This document shows, piece after piece, positions 35,289-45,436 of a DNA stretch of 64,000 nt. The stretch covers positions 222,216-286,215 of the forward strand of contig NZ_JADGIK010000005.1 of assembly GCF_015234135.1 (NCBI RefSeq). Direction: 5' to 3'. The notes under the pieces were generated by a model, which was not told the origin of the DNA, did not search any database, and saw nothing but the letters and a program-made list of their open reading frames with translations. How positions within the stretch are numbered: position 1 is the first letter of the stretch; every line of letters starts with the position of its first letter. Source of the DNA: Faecalibacter rhinopitheci (GTDB taxonomy: Bacteria; Bacteroidota; Bacteroidia; Flavobacteriales; Weeksellaceae). The translations under genes and the position numbers were made by a program.

Positions 35289-37745
35289 TTAGAATGTGAA
35301 TTTAACAGAAGCATTCCATGTTCTTCCGTAACCGAAATAAACTTGGTTGTTTACGTTAACACCATTGTACATTCCTGTAGTACCATTTTTGTCTGTGTAA
35401 CCATCTTGGTAGTTTGTAGACGATTCAGAAATATAAATATGGTTTAATACATTATTTACGTTAAAACGAACTGTTAACTTATTTTGTTTTGTTAAGTTAT
35501 AGTTCCAAGTAACTCCAGCATCCATTAAGTTGTAAGATGGTAATTGTAAGTTACCGTTTGCTTCGTCAACTTTAGATGAATAGAAATCTCCATTGTAACG
35601 GTAATCAGCATCGAAAGATAAACCTTTGATTAATTCGTAAGTAAATCCAGCACCAAATTGTGTTTGTGCAGCATCACCAACTTTTAATTTATCCCAGTTT
35701 TGAGGAGTTTCGTTCTCTACTACATTTTGATCTTCATCATATTTAGTTGAACGAGTGTTTCCTTTATAAGTCCAATCTCCTAAAGACGCAAAACCTGTTA
35801 AAGTTAAAGTACGTAATGGTTTGTAGTTAAGTTCTAATTCTAAACCTTTATGAACTTCTTCTACACCACGGTTTACAGTATAAATGTATTGATTATATCT
35901 TGGGTTACTCTCATCAGTGATTAAAGCACTTGTAGATGTAATACGGTTTGCCCAAGTAGTGTAATATGCATTTAAGTTTGCCCAGAAGTTTTTAGATTTG
36001 AATTTGTACCCAGCTTCAACACCGATAATTTCTTCGTTTTCAGCAAATTGATTCACATCATTTTTGTAGTTCATAAACAAATTGTTTTGGAACGGTTGAC
36101 GTGAGTAGTAACCTGCGTTAGCAAATACTTGGTGATTTTTAGAAATTGTATAACTAGCACCCCCTTTTAAGTTGTACCCTACATTTTCTAATTTCTCTGA
36201 TTTTTGTTTGCTATCTGAATCTAAATAGTTGAAACGATCTAAACGTTGGTTAGTTTGGTCAGATACTGCTCCTTGGAAAAATGCTGTAAAGTCTTTACCT
36301 GCATATTCAAATTGAGCAAATAAACCACCGTAGTTGATTTTCTCATCATAATCCCATCCTAATTTTTCATCTGCATTTCCTGCATAGCTTGTTACGGCTT
36401 TCCATGGATTTTGAGAGTAAATTCTTGAAACATTTGTTCCATTAGGACGGTTTTTATTAGTTTTGTCTACAGCGTAATCTCCACCTAATAAATTATTTAA
36501 TTGTTTGTAGTGCTCACCTTTAAATGTTCTAACATCTACCCCAACATTGAAGTTGAAATGTTCGTTAATTTTATAATTTAAATTTGATACAGCTCCAAAC
36601 CATTGGTGGTTATTTACTGATGAATAAATATATCCTTTAGACTCTCCTCCGTTTGCTTGGTTATCAAATACATCTTGAATATTTTTTAATCCTGTTGAAG
36701 AATCTGAAGAGAAAGCACCTGCAGTTTGAGATCCACCACCTCTACCATAAGAAGCATAAACTACTGTTGATAAAGACAATTGGCTATTAATATCCCAATC
36801 CCAGTTTAAGTTAACTACTGGTTTGTGGTAATAGTTACGTCTTACGTTGTATTCTTTACCGTTTAAATCACCAATATTTGGATTATATTTTCTACCATAT
36901 TTTAAGTAAGTAGCAATTGTACTTTTTGAATTTTGATCGTGCCATTGTGGAGCACCAGTAATCAATAAGTTAATTGTATGTCTTCTTGTAGGTTTATACC
37001 CAAAAGATAAAAAATAGTTTTGTCCTTGACCTCCAGTACCTAAATTGTACCCATTACCTTGCCAGTGAGAAAACATTAATGAAACACCAAACTTGTTGTT
37101 GATTAAACCTGTGTTATAAGCAATTGTAGATTTGTATAAATGGTTATTACCAATCCCTGCACTAAAGAATCCTCCTTGTTTCTTATCAGTTGCTTTAGTA
37201 ACAAAGTTATACGTACCTCCTACAGAAGAAATCGCTAGTTTAGAAGATCCTAAACCGCGTTGAATTTGAACTGCATTAGCTACATCAGACATTCCAGACC
37301 AGTTAGACCAGTAAACTTTACCGTCTTCCATTCCATTAATTGGTTGCCCATTTAATAAGAAAGCTGTATTTGATTGATCAAAACCACGTGTTACAACTCT
37401 AGACTCACCAAATCCTCCTGATTGTCCCGCAACAGTAATAGATGGTGTATTCACAAAAGCTTGTGTAATATCTAATCCACCAATTTTTTGTTCAATCGCT
37501 TCCTTTTTAATAGTTGTAGCAGCGATTGGAGTTTTACGATCGTCTTGTAAATCAATAACCCCTTTACCAATAATTAATGTTTCTCCTAAAGATACATTTT
37601 CATCTTCTACGATTGGTTGGATTGAAATTGAATCTGTTGGTTGAACTTTGATTGAATCAATTGGTTCTGCAACTTGTGCATAAGATAATGATGCCGTTAA
37701 GGCGAAAGCTCCTACGAATAAAAGCTTCATTGAGTTTAACCTCAT
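35289..37745 (-). CDS. TonB-dependent receptor (tandem copy B)
   Basis: An 818-residue outer-membrane receptor. Signal peptide about 1-23 (MRLNSMKLLFVGAFALTA then SLSYAQ), a TonB-box-like SLGETLIIG region, plug about 60-190 with RVVTRGFDQSNTAFLLNGQPINGMEDGKVYWSNWSGM and VQIQRGLGSSKLAISSVGGTYN, and a barrel ending WNASVKFTF. It has no carboxypeptidase-regulatory domain and no SusD neighbour, so it is not a classical SusC. It is a paralogue of the next gene with nearly the same signal sequence and leader. Substrate unknown. Confidence 0.9.
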   Translation of the reverse strand: MRLNSMKLLFVGAFALTASLSYAQVAEPIDSIKVQPTDSISIQPIVEDENVSLGETLIIGKGVIDLQDDRKTPIAATTIKKEAIEQKIGGLDITQAFVNTPSITVAGQSGGFGESRVVTRGFDQSNTAFLLNGQPINGMEDGKVYWSNWSGMSDVANAVQIQRGLGSSKLAISSVGGTYNFVTKATDKKQGGFFSAGIGNNHLYKSTIAYNTGLINNKFGVSLMFSHWQGNGYNLGTGGQGQNYFLSFGYKPTRRHTINLLITGAPQWHDQNSKSTIATYLKYGRKYNPNIGDLNGKEYNVRRNYYHKPVVNLNWDWDINSQLSLSTVVYASYGRGGGSQTAGAFSSDSSTGLKNIQDVFDNQANGGESKGYIYSSVNNHQWFGAVSNLNYKINEHFNFNVGVDVRTFKGEHYKQLNNLLGGDYAVDKTNKNRPNGTNVSRIYSQNPWKAVTSYAGNADEKLGWDYDEKINYGGLFAQFEYAGKDFTAFFQGAVSDQTNQRLDRFNYLDSDSKQKSEKLENVGYNLKGGASYTISKNHQVFANAGYYSRQPFQNNLFMNYKNDVNQFAENEEIIGVEAGYKFKSKNFWANLNAYYTTWANRITSTSALITDESNPRYNQYIYTVNRGVEEVHKGLELELNYKPLRTLTLTGFASLGDWTYKGNTRSTKYDEDQNVVENETPQNWDKLKVGDAAQTQFGAGFTYELIKGLSFDADYRYNGDFYSSKVDEANGNLQLPSYNLMDAGVTWNYNLTKQNKLTVRFNVNNVLNHIYISESSTNYQDGYTDKNGTTGMYNGVNVNNQVYFGYGRTWNASVKFTF

Positions 37746-38116
37746 CTCTTGAAATAGTTTAAAAGTTTACGAGTGCAAAGTTGAGAAGTAAATTTATTTT
37801 ACCATCGTATTTCTAAACATTATTCTGTATAAATATTAATCAACAGAAAAAAATCATGTATAAATATTATATTAAGTTAATTAATAATCATTTTATAATT
37901 TTATTACGAGTATGATATTTTTATTAAAAAAAATTTAGGTAATTGATTTTCGAAACAATCCTAAATGGATAAATTATACTAATTTTTATTCAAATTTAAT
38001 TCTTAATATATTCTTAATATTATTTTATTTAGAACTAGTTTAAATAACTTATCTTATTAAACTACATTATTTTGAATTTATTTGTATTAAAACAAACTGT
38101 TAAATTAAGTGCATAA
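37746..38116. other. Intergenic region upstream of receptor copy B
   Basis: About 370 A+T-rich bases. The first 35 upstream of the ATG (GAAATAGTTTAAAAGTTTACG on the plus strand) are shared with the leader of copy A. CAACTTTG on the minus strand is a one-off TAnnTTTG candidate. No ORF or structured RNA seen. Confidence 0.5.
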
Positions 38117-38144
38117 AAAAAGGCGAACATTCGTTCGCCTTTTA
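38117..38144 (-). terminator. Terminator after receptor copy A
   Basis: Perfect 11-bp stem AAAAGGCGAAC with ATTC loop. Related in sequence to the hairpin after copy B. Confidence 0.8.
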
Positions 38145-38176
38145 AAAATAAATATTGAGTTTTTATCTCTTTATTA

Positions 38177-40591
38177 TTAGAAGTTATAAGTAACACCTGC
38201 ATTCCAAGTTCTACCTACACCGTATCCATAACCGTTTCTATCAATTTTAGAGATATATTGATCATTGAATAAGTTTCTTACATTACCACGGAATTTAATT
38301 TTCTGTGCACCAAATTTGAATTCGTATGCAATTCCAGTGTTAACTCTTGCGTAAGGGCTAATTCTCTCTGCTTGGTAAGTTTCTCCTTTTAATTTACTTT
38401 TAACTACTTCTTCAGGATTTACTTGTCCATATGTAGACCCATTAAAGTTGAAATCTACATCCCAGTAGAATCCTCTTGCAAAAGTAACTTTAGTTCCTAA
38501 TCCAAAAGTAAATTGAGCAGCTTCACCAATATATGTACCAGTTAAATCTACATTTCCTCTTTCAAAAATTGTATTATCGTCATTGAATTGAGATTCGAAT
38601 GGAGATTCTCCATCATATTTCCAATCACCAATCGATGCAAATCCATATAAGCTAAATGCTTTTGAAATTTTAGTATCGAAGTCAACTTCAATACCTTTAT
38701 GAATTTGAGCTACGTCAGTATAAGATGTGTAAATAGAACGGTTTTGTATTTCACCATTTTCATTTTCAACTTGTACACTTCCTGAGATTCCTAAGAATCT
38801 ATTCCCCCATCTTGTGTGGTATGCATTAACATTAACTCTTAAATTTCTTGTTTGGTATTTATATCCAACTTCAAAACCTGTAATTTCTTCGTTTTTAACT
38901 TCTGGCTGACGTAAATCAACTTTGTTGTATTCAAAAACGTTATCTAGGAATGGTTGACGAGAATATTGACCTGCGTTACCAAAAACTGTATTTTCATCGT
39001 TTAAGTTAAAAGAGATACCTCCTTTTACATTCCAACCAGTTTTATTTACTTTTTCAGATGCAGTTTCTACACCTCCGTAGTTCCACGTATCAAATTTTTG
39101 GTAAAATTGGTTTGATATTGCCGCTTGTCCAAATACTGTAAATACATCATTTGAATATTCAGCTTGTCCGAAAACACCTTGATAATTTATATCTTCAGAA
39201 TAATCTCTTGCAGTTCTTTGATCTCTATCTGCATGTTTGAATAATGCTGACCAAGGGTTTGTAGAGAAAGTTTCTGTAACTACAACATTTTGTCCGTTAG
39301 AAGCATTAGTTTCTTGCCAACCTTTTAATCCTAATAAATCAGTCATTTGTTGGAAGTGATCTCCGTGATAAAAACGAACATCTGCTCCTAAGTTGAAATT
39401 CCAACCTGTTTTAGTATCAAAATTTAAATTTGTTACTGCTCCATACCAGAAGTGATTATTTACAGATGATCTAATTGCACTACCATTTCTGTAATTTGCA
39501 ATACCTCCATCAATAGCAGCATTATCTGTAACTATTTTATCAAAGTTTACTTCAAAGTTATCATTTAAGTTTGCAGAATTCGTTGCACGACCAACTCCTG
39601 AAGTACCTCCTCCTGTTCCTGTAGATGCATAAACAACTGTAGATAAACTAAGGTTATCATTAATGCTCCAGTCCCAGTTAAGGTTAGCTACTGGTTTGTG
39701 GTAATAATTTGTTCTTAAATTTTTACCTTCACCGTTTAGGTAACCGTATGTATTGTTGTATTTTTTATCATGTTTACCATTCTTCCATTGTGAAGCACTT
39801 TTTGTAGAATAGTTTTGCCCATGCTCTTGTGGTGCACCAAAAATCATCAAGTTAATATTATGACGCTCATTTGGCTTATACCCTACAGAAACAAAGTAAG
39901 ATTGTCCTGATCCATTTGTACCTTTTGCATAACTTCTGTGCGCTTGCCAATGGTTAAATAAGATCGAAGCTCCCCATTTACCTTTCATTCCTGTATTGTA
40001 TGCTACAGTTGCTGATTGGTAACTATCATTTCCTACATTATATCTTACGTATCCTCCTTGTTTTTTATCTGTAGCTTTAGTTACCATGTTTACAGTACCA
40101 CCAACAGAAGAAATAGCTAATTTAGAAGATCCTAAACCACGCTGAATTTGTACTGCGTTAGCAATTTCTGTAACTGCAGACCAGTTAGACCAGTATAAGT
40201 TACCATCTTCCATCCCATTAATCGGTTGCCCGTTTAATAAGTAGGCTGTATTTTGACTACTAAATCCGCGTAAAAACATTTTTGAATCACCAAATCCTGA
40301 AGATTGGTCAGAAACGTATACAGATGGAGTTGTTGTGAAGATTTCAGGAAAATCTACGTTTCCTATCGCTTTATCTTGTATTGTTTCTGTTGTAATTGTA
40401 GAAACAGCTACTGGAGTTTTACGATCCTCTACTATATCGATAACACCTTTACCAATAATTAAAGTTTCGTTTAAATTAACATTATTGTCATTTGAAGTCG
40501 AATCAATCGGTTCAGTAATTTGACCAAAAGATAGTGTTGCCGTTAAAGCAAAAGCTCCTACGAATAAAAGCTTCATTGAGTTTAACCTCAT
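38177..40591 (-). CDS. TonB-dependent receptor (tandem copy A)
   Basis: An 804-residue outer-membrane receptor that shares domain order and many blocks with copy B: signal MRLNSMKLLFVGAFALTA, LNETLIIGKGVIDI, plug with FLRGFSSQNTAYLLNGQPINGMEDGNLYWSNWS, RGLGSSKLAISSVGGTVN, and barrel ending YGYGVGRTWNAGVTYNF. The two differ strongly in loop regions, so they probably take different ligands or variants. Own terminator; no inner-membrane partner genes nearby. Substrate unknown. Confidence 0.9.
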   Translation of the reverse strand: MRLNSMKLLFVGAFALTATLSFGQITEPIDSTSNDNNVNLNETLIIGKGVIDIVEDRKTPVAVSTITTETIQDKAIGNVDFPEIFTTTPSVYVSDQSSGFGDSKMFLRGFSSQNTAYLLNGQPINGMEDGNLYWSNWSAVTEIANAVQIQRGLGSSKLAISSVGGTVNMVTKATDKKQGGYVRYNVGNDSYQSATVAYNTGMKGKWGASILFNHWQAHRSYAKGTNGSGQSYFVSVGYKPNERHNINLMIFGAPQEHGQNYSTKSASQWKNGKHDKKYNNTYGYLNGEGKNLRTNYYHKPVANLNWDWSINDNLSLSTVVYASTGTGGGTSGVGRATNSANLNDNFEVNFDKIVTDNAAIDGGIANYRNGSAIRSSVNNHFWYGAVTNLNFDTKTGWNFNLGADVRFYHGDHFQQMTDLLGLKGWQETNASNGQNVVVTETFSTNPWSALFKHADRDQRTARDYSEDINYQGVFGQAEYSNDVFTVFGQAAISNQFYQKFDTWNYGGVETASEKVNKTGWNVKGGISFNLNDENTVFGNAGQYSRQPFLDNVFEYNKVDLRQPEVKNEEITGFEVGYKYQTRNLRVNVNAYHTRWGNRFLGISGSVQVENENGEIQNRSIYTSYTDVAQIHKGIEVDFDTKISKAFSLYGFASIGDWKYDGESPFESQFNDDNTIFERGNVDLTGTYIGEAAQFTFGLGTKVTFARGFYWDVDFNFNGSTYGQVNPEEVVKSKLKGETYQAERISPYARVNTGIAYEFKFGAQKIKFRGNVRNLFNDQYISKIDRNGYGYGVGRTWNAGVTYNF

Positions 40592-41181
40592 TGTATGAAA
40601 TAGTTTAAAAGTTTACGTTGCAAAAATGGTAAATTCAGTTTATAAATCACTCATTTATAGGTTAAAAAAACGTAAAGCTTTTAATATTTTTTTTCATCAA
40701 TACATTATTTGCAAAAAAAAAAGCTATTTGTTGAAAGAATTTCAAATAAGGCGGCATATTTTAACATAAAATTTAACAATTTCATAAAATTATCTTAAAA
40801 CAAAATTGATCTAAAACATTATCAAACAACCAATATGAATAAATAAGTGTCGAAAATTAATATTTACAAAAGTTTAATTATGTTAATTTTTACTTAATTA
40901 GAACCAGTATAAATAATTTTAATGACGTGTATTGTATTTTTATTTTAGATTAGAAAATAATTTTCTCTAAACAATAATTGTTTTTTTTTATTAAATTAAG
41001 TCATAAGAATTAATTTTTCAGAAAATTATTTCTAAAATCTAAAATTGTAAATCTTTTAAAAAATGATGAGGTGTAAACTTTATTAGAGATGAAGAATCTT
41101 CTCTACTACTTCATTTGTTTTATAAATCTAGTAGGTTTTTCTTTATTAAACAAGTAATATGAGAAAAAAAACAATAGAATT
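40592..41181. other. 590-base intergenic region
   Basis: Very A+T-rich. Its first 35 bases repeat the leader seen before receptor copy B. A short hairpin-like run lies near 41085-41115. I see no ORF over 30 codons with coding character, no tRNA and no riboswitch blocks. Confidence 0.5.
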
Positions 41182-42027
41182 CTAATAATCTTTGCGGATT
41201 ATCCAATCATAATAGGGAGATTGAATAAAATCTTCCAATGTTGTATATTTTCTTAACTGCTTAATTCGTTTTCCTTTTACTTGTGAAACTATAAAAATCG
41301 TAGCAAAATTATCATTCTGAAAAATATTTTTACTTTGTAAAATAAATTTCTCTTTTCCAAAATTAGATTGTGCTAAGGTCACTAGTTCCTGCATATCTTG
41401 TATACTCTCTTTGTAGGGTAATGTATTTTTTATTTCTTGTAACGAATTATACTTTCCTAAATAAATTGGTTTAAAGTCCGATAGTTCATAAATTTTTAAT
41501 TCATGATCTGGTGTAATTACAATTTCGTATGTAGAGTTATTGTTCTCTATTACAGAAATAATTCGAGAGTTAGTTTCTAAAACCTGTCTTGATAATTTAA
41601 ATCCTACAGGAAAATTCAGCGCGATTGTAACATTTTTATCTGTTAATATAGATTTGGCAGGAGTAATTTTATAATCTTTTGCAAAATCTTGAAATGCGAG
41701 AATGTTATAATCTCTAAATAAAGGTTGAGTTGTTTCAATATTTTTTAAAATTAATTCACCGTTCTGATTTACTAAAAATGAAAGTTGTGATTCTCCAAAA
41801 GGAATATTTAGATACTCAAATGATTCAAGGTATTTCTCTAAATAAGAACTGTAAGAAGTCGTAATATTCTGTTGAAAGCATTTGAATTGATCTTCTTCTG
41901 AAATTAGTTTCTCACAACCAGGAAAAATAGGCATTTTATATTTTGTGCTAAAATCTTCTTCTACTTGCGCAAATAAATTACATCCAACCAATAATGCAAC
42001 AACAATTGTGAAAAGCTTTTTGTCCAT
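41182..42027 (-). CDS. Exported protein with TonB C-terminal-like motif (paralogue 2)
   Basis: A 281-residue protein with a signal peptide (about 1-20, ending LFAQ). Residues about 30-130 carry KMPIFPGCEKLISEEDQFKCF, followed by strands such as QLSFLVNQNGELILKNIET, the pattern of the TonB C-terminal domain in Bacteroidota TonB proteins (PxFPGCE...CF). There is no Pro-rich linker and no N-terminal membrane anchor as in a true TonB. The last 130 residues are unrecognised. It is a diverged paralogue of the 43008 gene but lies beyond the nad operon terminator. Confidence 0.7.
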   Translation of the reverse strand: MDKKLFTIVVALLVGCNLFAQVEEDFSTKYKMPIFPGCEKLISEEDQFKCFQQNITTSYSSYLEKYLESFEYLNIPFGESQLSFLVNQNGELILKNIETTQPLFRDYNILAFQDFAKDYKITPAKSILTDKNVTIALNFPVGFKLSRQVLETNSRIISVIENNNSTYEIVITPDHELKIYELSDFKPIYLGKYNSLQEIKNTLPYKESIQDMQELVTLAQSNFGKEKFILQSKNIFQNDNFATIFIVSQVKGKRIKQLRKYTTLEDFIQSPYYDWIIRKDY

Positions 42028-42086
42028 TTAATAAATATATTGATTAAATTCTGATTTGAATAATTTTTTAAGATACATGAATTCAT

Positions 42087-42124
42087 AAAAAAACCCTCAC
42101 TTAAACTATTTAAGCGAGGGTTTT
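42087..42124 (-). terminator. Terminator after nadC
   Basis: CCCTC-CTTAAA and TTTAAG-GAGGG arms pair on the minus strand with one G-U; A-run and T-run flank them. It ends the nadA-nadB-nadC operon. Confidence 0.85.
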
Positions 42125-42145
42125 ATAATGTTATATATGAAATTA

Positions 42146-43006
42146 TTATTTTATGGCTTTAAGACTTAAATCAAAATTTGAAGCAGAATGTATAATTGCA
42201 CCAGAAGAAATAAAATCAACGCCAGTTTCTGCAATAGCTCGCACAGATTCTTTTGTAATTCCACCTGAAGCTTCAGTCTTTGTAAGACCATTGATTGATT
42301 GCACCGCTTCTTTCATTGTAACCAAATCAAAATTATCTAGCATTATAAAATCTACATTTGCATCCAATGCTTCTTTAACCTCATCTAAATTTCTTGTTTC
42401 AACTTCAATTTTTAAATCTAGCTTATTCGTTTGTAAATATTTTTTTGTTTGTTCTACTGCTTTGGTTATGTTACCACAAAAATCTACATGGTTATCCTTT
42501 AACATCACCATATCATATAAACCAAAACGATGATTTTCTGCTCCACCAATTTTTACAGCCCATTTCTCTATCATTCTAAAATTTGGGGTTGTCTTACGAG
42601 TATCTAAAATTTTTGCATTTGTTCTATCTACTAACTTTACAATCTCGTTGGCATATGTTGCAATTCCGGACATACGTTGCATACAATTTAGTACAAATCG
42701 CTCACACGTTAAAATTGATTGAGCTGATCCTTTCAACTTAAAAGCTATATCCCCAAATTTCACTTGATCACCATCATTTAAAATTTGAATAAATTCTAAA
42801 TCAGGATCAAAAGTGTCTAAAATAATTTTAGCTAATTCGATTCCTGCAATTATACCGTTATCTTTTACTTTTAGTTCAGCTTCTTGTATTGCATCATACG
42901 GAACACTAGCTAATGTAGAATGATCACCTTCGCCAATATCTTCTAAAAAGGCTTGACGAATAAATTGTTGTAATTTTTGTTCAGTTATATACTTTGGAAA
43001 TTCCAT
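42146..43006 (-). CDS. nadC: Nicotinate-nucleotide diphosphorylase (carboxylating)
   Basis: A 286-residue quinolinate phosphoribosyltransferase that makes nicotinate mononucleotide from quinolinate and PRPP. Landmarks: LTCERFVLNCMQRMSGIATYA, ILDTRKTTPNFRMIEKWAVKIGGAENHRFGLYDMVMLKDNH, IEVETRNLDEVKEA and ASGGITKESVRAIAETGVDFIS. Two bases separate it from the upstream exported-protein gene. Its product feeds NadD at 11.3 kb. Confidence 0.95.
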   Translation of the reverse strand: MEFPKYITEQKLQQFIRQAFLEDIGEGDHSTLASVPYDAIQEAELKVKDNGIIAGIELAKIILDTFDPDLEFIQILNDGDQVKFGDIAFKLKGSAQSILTCERFVLNCMQRMSGIATYANEIVKLVDRTNAKILDTRKTTPNFRMIEKWAVKIGGAENHRFGLYDMVMLKDNHVDFCGNITKAVEQTKKYLQTNKLDLKIEVETRNLDEVKEALDANVDFIMLDNFDLVTMKEAVQSINGLTKTEASGGITKESVRAIAETGVDFISSGAIIHSASNFDLSLKAIK

Positions 43007-43007
43007 T

Positions 43008-43871
43008 TTATCGATAAGTTAGTTTTGCAAATTTGGATTGGTTGAATTCTTCTTTCGTTTTATAAGCAAAATATTCTGCCCATGAATTATTTTCTTCTCG
43101 AATAACTTCTATTAATACTTCATCATCAGGTTTATTACTGAAGAAATTTTTCATACGTATAGTATATTCTTTATCCTGAATTTTACCTTTAGTTATAAAA
43201 GTATAAGTTGATTGATATGATTCATTAATTTTAGTGGCATAAGGTTCAACTGTAGCTAATTCAAAAAGATTAGAATATTTACCTAAGTAAAATTCACGTT
43301 CGCCATTATTTCCAACTGTACGAAGCATATTGTTTTTATCCATACGAATTTCAATTATTTCATTTTCAAAATCGATGGTAAATAAAACACGTTCATCTAC
43401 CGGAAATTGATCATAAACTTGTTGAGAATATTCAGATTTAAATTTCACAGGAATGGAAAGCGCTATATCCATTGGTTGATTTTTCTGATTGATTCCGGGC
43501 TGAATTTTTAATTTTAATTCATCCATTTTATTTTGAACCATCACTAAACTTGACCATACAAAACTGTTAAAAATAGGATTAATCCCATCTACTCCTGCAT
43601 TTATAAATTTACCTTCTGTAGAAATTGTAAATTTTAATTTAGCTTCTGTATCACCGATGTGTAAATAATCAGCAATATTTGAAAAAAAATCAATTTCATG
43701 CTGAATGGCTGTTCCTATATTTGCATTAAAACATTTTTTTAAATCTGTATTATCCGAAAATTGTTCGCACCCGAAAAAAACGGGCATTTTCTTCATTTTA
43801 TCTTTATCCTGGGCATGCAAGCTTGTAAAAGCAGCTATACAGCCTACTAAAAACAATTTTCGTGTATTCAT
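43008..43871 (-). CDS. Exported protein with TonB C-terminal-like motif (paralogue 1), inside the nad operon
   Basis: A 287-residue exported protein; signal peptide about 1-20 (TSLHAQ). It has KMPVFFGCEQFSDNTDLKKCF and then LKFTISTEGKFINAGVDG, the same TonB_C-like block as the 41182 protein, and a C-terminal half of unknown type. It is placed between nadB and nadC with gaps of 2 and 1 bases, so it must be co-transcribed with the NAD genes. Why an envelope protein is in that operon is unknown. Confidence 0.72.
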   Translation of the reverse strand: MNTRKLFLVGCIAAFTSLHAQDKDKMKKMPVFFGCEQFSDNTDLKKCFNANIGTAIQHEIDFFSNIADYLHIGDTEAKLKFTISTEGKFINAGVDGINPIFNSFVWSSLVMVQNKMDELKLKIQPGINQKNQPMDIALSIPVKFKSEYSQQVYDQFPVDERVLFTIDFENEIIEIRMDKNNMLRTVGNNGEREFYLGKYSNLFELATVEPYATKINESYQSTYTFITKGKIQDKEYTIRMKNFFSNKPDDEVLIEVIREENNSWAEYFAYKTKEEFNQSKFAKLTYR

Positions 43872-43873
43872 TT

Positions 43874-45436
43874 CTATAAATCTTTATTATAAAATGTACC
43901 CTTATTTTCTTGTTGAGCAATACTTTGTTCAATAATTAATTGGGCAACATTTACTAAATTTCTTAATTCTAATAATTTTGGAGAAATTACTGAAAAATCA
44001 TAAATTTCTTTTACCATTTTCTCGATTTCTATAATTCTTTTTTGAGCCATTATAAGGCGAGAATTACTCCTCACAATCCCAACCAATTCACTCATCATTG
44101 CTTGCATTTGTTTTCGGAAATATGAAATTAAAACTAATTCATCTTGGAGTTGAGTTCCTTCTGCATTCCATTCCGGAAATTGATGATTGTTAATTTTAAA
44201 TTCATTTTTTTGTAGTAATTGTACACTTTTGACAGCTGAACGATGACCAAAAACCATTGCTTCTAATAAGGAATTAGAAGCTAATCTATTTGCCCCATGC
44301 AACCCTGAATTTGAACATTCGCCTACTGCAAATAAATTTTCTATAGATGTTTTTCCATCAAGGTCTGCATCTATTCCTCCACATAAATAGTGTGATGCTG
44401 GAACTACTGGCACTAATTCAGTAAACATATCATAGCCCTCAATTTTACATTTTTTATAAATATTAGGAAAATGTTCTAAAAATTTTTCTTGATCTAAGTG
44501 TCTACAATCTATATATACGTAATCATCTCCTCTAAGTTTCATTTCATTGTCTATTGCACGTGCTAAAATATCACGCGAAGCTAATTCTTCTCGCTCATCA
44601 TATTTATGCATAAATAAATTACCATCTTTGGTTCTTAATTTAGCGCCAAATCCACGCACAGCTTCTGAAATTAAAAATAACTGCCCATCAAATTCGCTGT
44701 AGAAAGCGGTTGGATGAAATTGAATAAATTGCATTCTAGATACTGATGCACCTGCACGAATTGCTAAACCAATACCATCTCCCGTTGCTATAATTGGGTT
44801 TGTGGTATTCTTATAGACATGTCCTACGCCTCCTGTTGCAAGCAAAGTTACTTTGGATAATTGACGAATGATAGTTTGAGATTCAATATCTAAAATATAA
44901 GCGCCATAACATGTTACCTCATCTTTTAGATCTAATCCAAGATGATGTTCAGTAATTAAATCAACCACAAAGTGATGAGTTAAAATCTCAACATTTGTAA
45001 TTTTTTTAATGGTTTCCAACATTGCACGTTCAATCTCCCTACCCGTTATATCTTTGTGATGAACGATTCGATTTTCGGTATGACCTCCTTCTCTTCCTAA
45101 ATCATATAATCCTTCTGGATTTTTATCAAAACGTACGCCCCAATCTACAATTTCTTTAATACGCTCCGGAGCTTCTTTTACGACAACTTCTACAGCAGCT
45201 AATTTACAACTTCCATCGCCCGCTATTAGTGTATCTTCTATATGCTTCTCGAAGCTATCTTGAATAAAATCTGTTACTACTGCAACTCCTCCTTGTGCAT
45301 ATTTTGTATTAGTTTCATCTTCGTTCCCTTTTGTAACAATCTTAATTTTTGCTTCGGGATATTGATTTGCGATTTTTAACGCATAGGAAAGTCCAGCAAT
45401 ACCAGAACCTATAACTAATACATCTTGAACTACCAT
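43874..45436 (-). CDS. nadB: L-aspartate oxidase
   Basis: A 520-residue flavoprotein that oxidises L-aspartate to iminoaspartate. N-terminal FAD motif VIGSGIAGLSYALKIA, GGVAVVTD, the HHKDITGREIERAML region, FIQFHPTAFY, SEAVRGFGAKLRTKDG, the substrate-domain GGIDADLDGKTSIENLFAVGECSNSGLHGANRLASNSLLEA and a C-terminal helical domain. The start overlaps the nadA stop by one base. It works with NadA to make quinolinate. Confidence 0.95.
   Translation of the reverse strand: MVVQDVLVIGSGIAGLSYALKIANQYPEAKIKIVTKGNEDETNTKYAQGGVAVVTDFIQDSFEKHIEDTLIAGDGSCKLAAVEVVVKEAPERIKEIVDWGVRFDKNPEGLYDLGREGGHTENRIVHHKDITGREIERAMLETIKKITNVEILTHHFVVDLITEHHLGLDLKDEVTCYGAYILDIESQTIIRQLSKVTLLATGGVGHVYKNTTNPIIATGDGIGLAIRAGASVSRMQFIQFHPTAFYSEFDGQLFLISEAVRGFGAKLRTKDGNLFMHKYDEREELASRDILARAIDNEMKLRGDDYVYIDCRHLDQEKFLEHFPNIYKKCKIEGYDMFTELVPVVPASHYLCGGIDADLDGKTSIENLFAVGECSNSGLHGANRLASNSLLEAMVFGHRSAVKSVQLLQKNEFKINNHQFPEWNAEGTQLQDELVLISYFRKQMQAMMSELVGIVRSNSRLIMAQKRIIEIEKMVKEIYDFSVISPKLLELRNLVNVAQLIIEQSIAQQENKGTFYNKDL

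Noticed and set aside
35289..40591. SusC-type polysaccharide-utilisation locus
   Set aside because: No SusD-like gene, no glycoside hydrolase, no N-terminal carboxypeptidase-regulatory domain in these two receptors.
40592..41181. Possible small RNA or ORF in the 590-base gap
   Set aside because: Only A+T-rich sequence with short imperfect hairpins and no promoter of the TTG...TAnnTTTG form that I can place.
42153..42533. 126-codon plus-strand ORF opposite nadC
   Set aside because: Shadow of nadC; serine/lysine-rich low-complexity translation, no family motif, while nadC is full length on the other strand.
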